From: Sphaeroforma sirkka
Taxonomy: Eukaryota > Opisthokonta > Ichthyosporea > Ichthyophonida
Length of the DNA: 21,971 nt
Direction: 5' to 3'
NCBI GenBank assembly: GCA_001586965.3
Contig: LUCW03001180.1
Span: 1 to 21,971 of the forward strand
Part shown: positions 20,398 through 21,971 of the stretch, one piece after another
Layout of the letters: each line of letters starts with the position of its first letter
Numbering within the stretch: position 1 is the first letter of the stretch
Translations under genes and position numbers: made by a program
The notes under the pieces: generated by a model
The model's input: only the letters and a program-made list of their open reading frames with translations
Database searches by the model: none
Told to the model about the DNA's origin: nothing

Positions 20398-20933
20398 GGT
20401 GACAATAATATTATTAACCGCCTCAGGCCCAGTTTCCTACCAGTCTCATACATGCTTTTTCGAGTTTAATTTGCTTAAATATAGGTGTATTAATGTAATT
20501 AGCGTGATTTTAAGTACTTGTGAGATGTGTTTGTTTTCTGCCGGTTTGTTTGTTATCTGTCGGCTGAAAGCGCTCGACTTAAATGTTAGATATTGTAGCG
20601 CGGATACAACCGATTTGTTGCACTTATGTTAGGTCCTTGTCGATCTTGAGGGCTTGACATATGTTAGCAGTTAGACACATGTATATATATATATAGGCGT
20701 CCTCTGTCTTAGCTATTGCTTCGGATTCGCCCATGGTTTTACAGTTGACACTATTCGTGTCTAACATACGTCGACCTCTCCTCTGAGGCCGACAATGAAC
20801 TAATACAAGTGTAATAAATGGGCTAAAATCACCCTAATTACATCTTTTAAAAAGCAAAGTAAACTCGAAAAAAGATTAAGGATGAGACTGGTAGGAAACT
20901 GGGCCTGAGGCGGTTTGTAATATTATTGTCACC
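20398..20933. mobile_element. MITE- or foldback-like element with long terminal inverted repeats
   Basis: The element is 536 bases long. Its ends start GGTGACAATAATATTA on each strand and stay near-identical for about 54 bases (through AACCGCCTCAGGCCCAGTTT and CCTACCAGTCTCAT) with two mismatches. They resume after a short divergent gap as TTTTTCGAGTTTA and TTTGCTT, about 80 bases per arm. Weaker inverted similarity continues inside (GACATATGTTAG near 20656 and its complement near 20762). No transposase is encoded; the 77-codon frame 20399-20632 begins inside the terminal repeat. No clear target-site duplication was seen, so superfamily is unassigned. Confidence 0.8.
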
Positions 20934-21180
20934 AGTGCCGTATAAAGACATTCGCTGGAGCCTGGAGGCCTGGTGACCTGGACAGGCCTGGGCTGAAGCT
21001 AATATCTTGTCTTCTCTTTTAAGTCTGTCTACTCTCTTGCGCGGCGAGTTGTCAGTTGTGACTTGTGTGTGTAACACGTGTGTGTGAGTTACACATTTAT
21101 TTGTGTGACGTGTGAGTGTGCGTTGTGACTTGTGAGATGTGACTTGTGACTCGTGAGTTGTGACAACTGACACGTCGTCA
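20934..21180. repeat. Low-complexity: CTGGA-word island then GT-rich degenerate repeats
   Basis: A CTGGAGCCTGG-type island covers about 20955-20998. From about 21055 to 21170 the plus strand is a degenerate array of TGTGACTTGTGA and TGTGTG words. The minus-strand open frame across it reads Thr/His/Ser/Gln repeats and is not considered a gene. Confidence 0.7.
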
Positions 21181-21668
21181 TAACGAAATGTGTTGTCTAC
21201 TTCAATATTTACTTATGTCTAAAATTCTATATGCAACAGTCTTGCAACTTGCATACCGATAGAGAATTAGTGGTGTGAATCTAGTTGACTACTGACTAGT
21301 AAAGAGAGAGTGACTATGTACCACTGTTTCACTCGTTCAACAGTTCCAGTCTTCCAGTACCAGGCCAACCTCTCAAAGTACTCTTGACACACTCTTTAGA
21401 CACTACAGAGTATTGGCTACTCTACTTTACTCCACTCTAGTAGTTTAACGAACATCCAATAGACTATGTACCTTTGTACATTATGTATGTTTCTCCTATC
21501 ACGCATATCCTTCTAAAATCTAAATGTTTCATTTCGAAGGCTATGTATTTACTATTTTTAACATTGTAACTATGTATGTATCACGGGGACACGCCAAGTC
21601 GCGGTCACGAGCTCATTAGTCATCACCCGCCTCACCATTCACGTCACTTTTGCAATTTGCCCTGCCTT
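21181..21668. other. Stretch without recognisable genes
   Basis: No ORF of note, RNA gene or strong repeat was found. Short recurring ACTCT, AGTAC and GACTA words around 21290-21480 give mild low complexity. Confidence 0.4.
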
Positions 21669-21760
21669 CATTGTTTTTAACAAAAAATGATACATAATAA
21701 AATACAATCTAAAAAAGATTATGTACAGTAGATTGTATTGTTTTGTTAAAAAAAACAATG
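21669..21760. repeat. Imperfect AT-rich inverted repeat
   Basis: The left arm starts CATTGTTTTTAACAAAA and ends ATACAATCTA. The right arm (from about 21729) is its imperfect complement, starting TAGATTGTAT and ending AACAATG at 21760. The arms are about 30-40 bases with a length difference. It resembles a small foldback repeat, but base composition makes this less certain than the 20398-20933 element. Confidence 0.5.
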
Positions 21761-21971
21761 TATCTATTTAGTTTCTACAAACGTTAAACCAAAAACAAAT
21801 GTTTTGTGTGTACTAAATTTGAATATGTGCTGACCAATAACCAATGCTCAACTGAGAGGTGTCTTTTAAAAGGATATTTATTGGGTTAACACCTCACAAC
21901 GTGAAAACACAGAGCACCCTCGGTCTTGGGCCTGAGAGGCTCGGCCCCGGGGTACATATTACAAACTATAT
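21761..21971. other. Right edge; possible minus-strand repeat-element terminus
   Basis: No coding sequence. On the minus strand the last 130 bases run from a G/C-rich start through a CAATAAATAT box, an arrangement seen at the R region of some LTR elements or at a gene 3' end. The window stops before it can be judged. Confidence 0.2.

Noticed and set aside
20399..20632. 77-codon open frame inside the inverted-repeat element
   Set aside because: It begins within the terminal repeat and shows no transposase or other known motif.

Overview
The window is nuclear DNA from an intron-rich eukaryote. Three protein genes are split into 5 to 14 exons by introns of about 100 to 1,500 bases. Nearly every splice junction can be placed, because reading phase and family homology agree across it. 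The genes are all eukaryotic housekeeping or trafficking families, with no organelle, bacterial or viral genes. A unicellular opisthokont-like protist (for instance an ichthyosporean) would fit, but the sequence alone does not fix the lineage.

Layout. (1) 621-1925, plus strand: MTR3/EXOSC6, a ring subunit of the RNA exosome. Its first exon is probably a tiny one further upstream. (2) 2112-9632, minus strand: MLH3, the MutL-gamma subunit, with 14 exons and a reconstructed length of 1,419 residues. It converges on MTR3 with 186 bases between stop codons. (3) 9633-10659: spacer with the MLH3 upstream region (a YY1-like box beside a CCAAT box) and the 3' end of the next gene (poly(A) signal). (4) 10660-16876, minus strand: an alpha-arrestin-like protein, 13 exons and 745 residues, with a Ser-rich insertion in its C-domain and a C-terminal LPxY motif. 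Its first intron (1,471 bases) is largely a structured CA/TA microsatellite. (5) 16877-21971: a gene-poor, AT-rich stretch of dispersed repeats. It holds a 1.4 kb interval bounded by inverted GGAGAG-type hairpin repeats and containing a Cys/His-rich ORF remnant, a 536-base element with long terminal inverted repeats (MITE or foldback type), heptamer tandem repeats, GT-rich low complexity, and a possible terminal-repeat fragment at the right edge.

The genes are not a functional cluster: RNA turnover, DNA mismatch and meiotic recombination, and ubiquitin-linked membrane-protein trafficking. The most notable points are an Arg-to-Phe change in the MLH3 GFRGEAL ATPase motif, a well-supported GC-AG intron in MLH3, and the two undescribed inverted-repeat elements in the right quarter. 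No new multi-gene system is evident.
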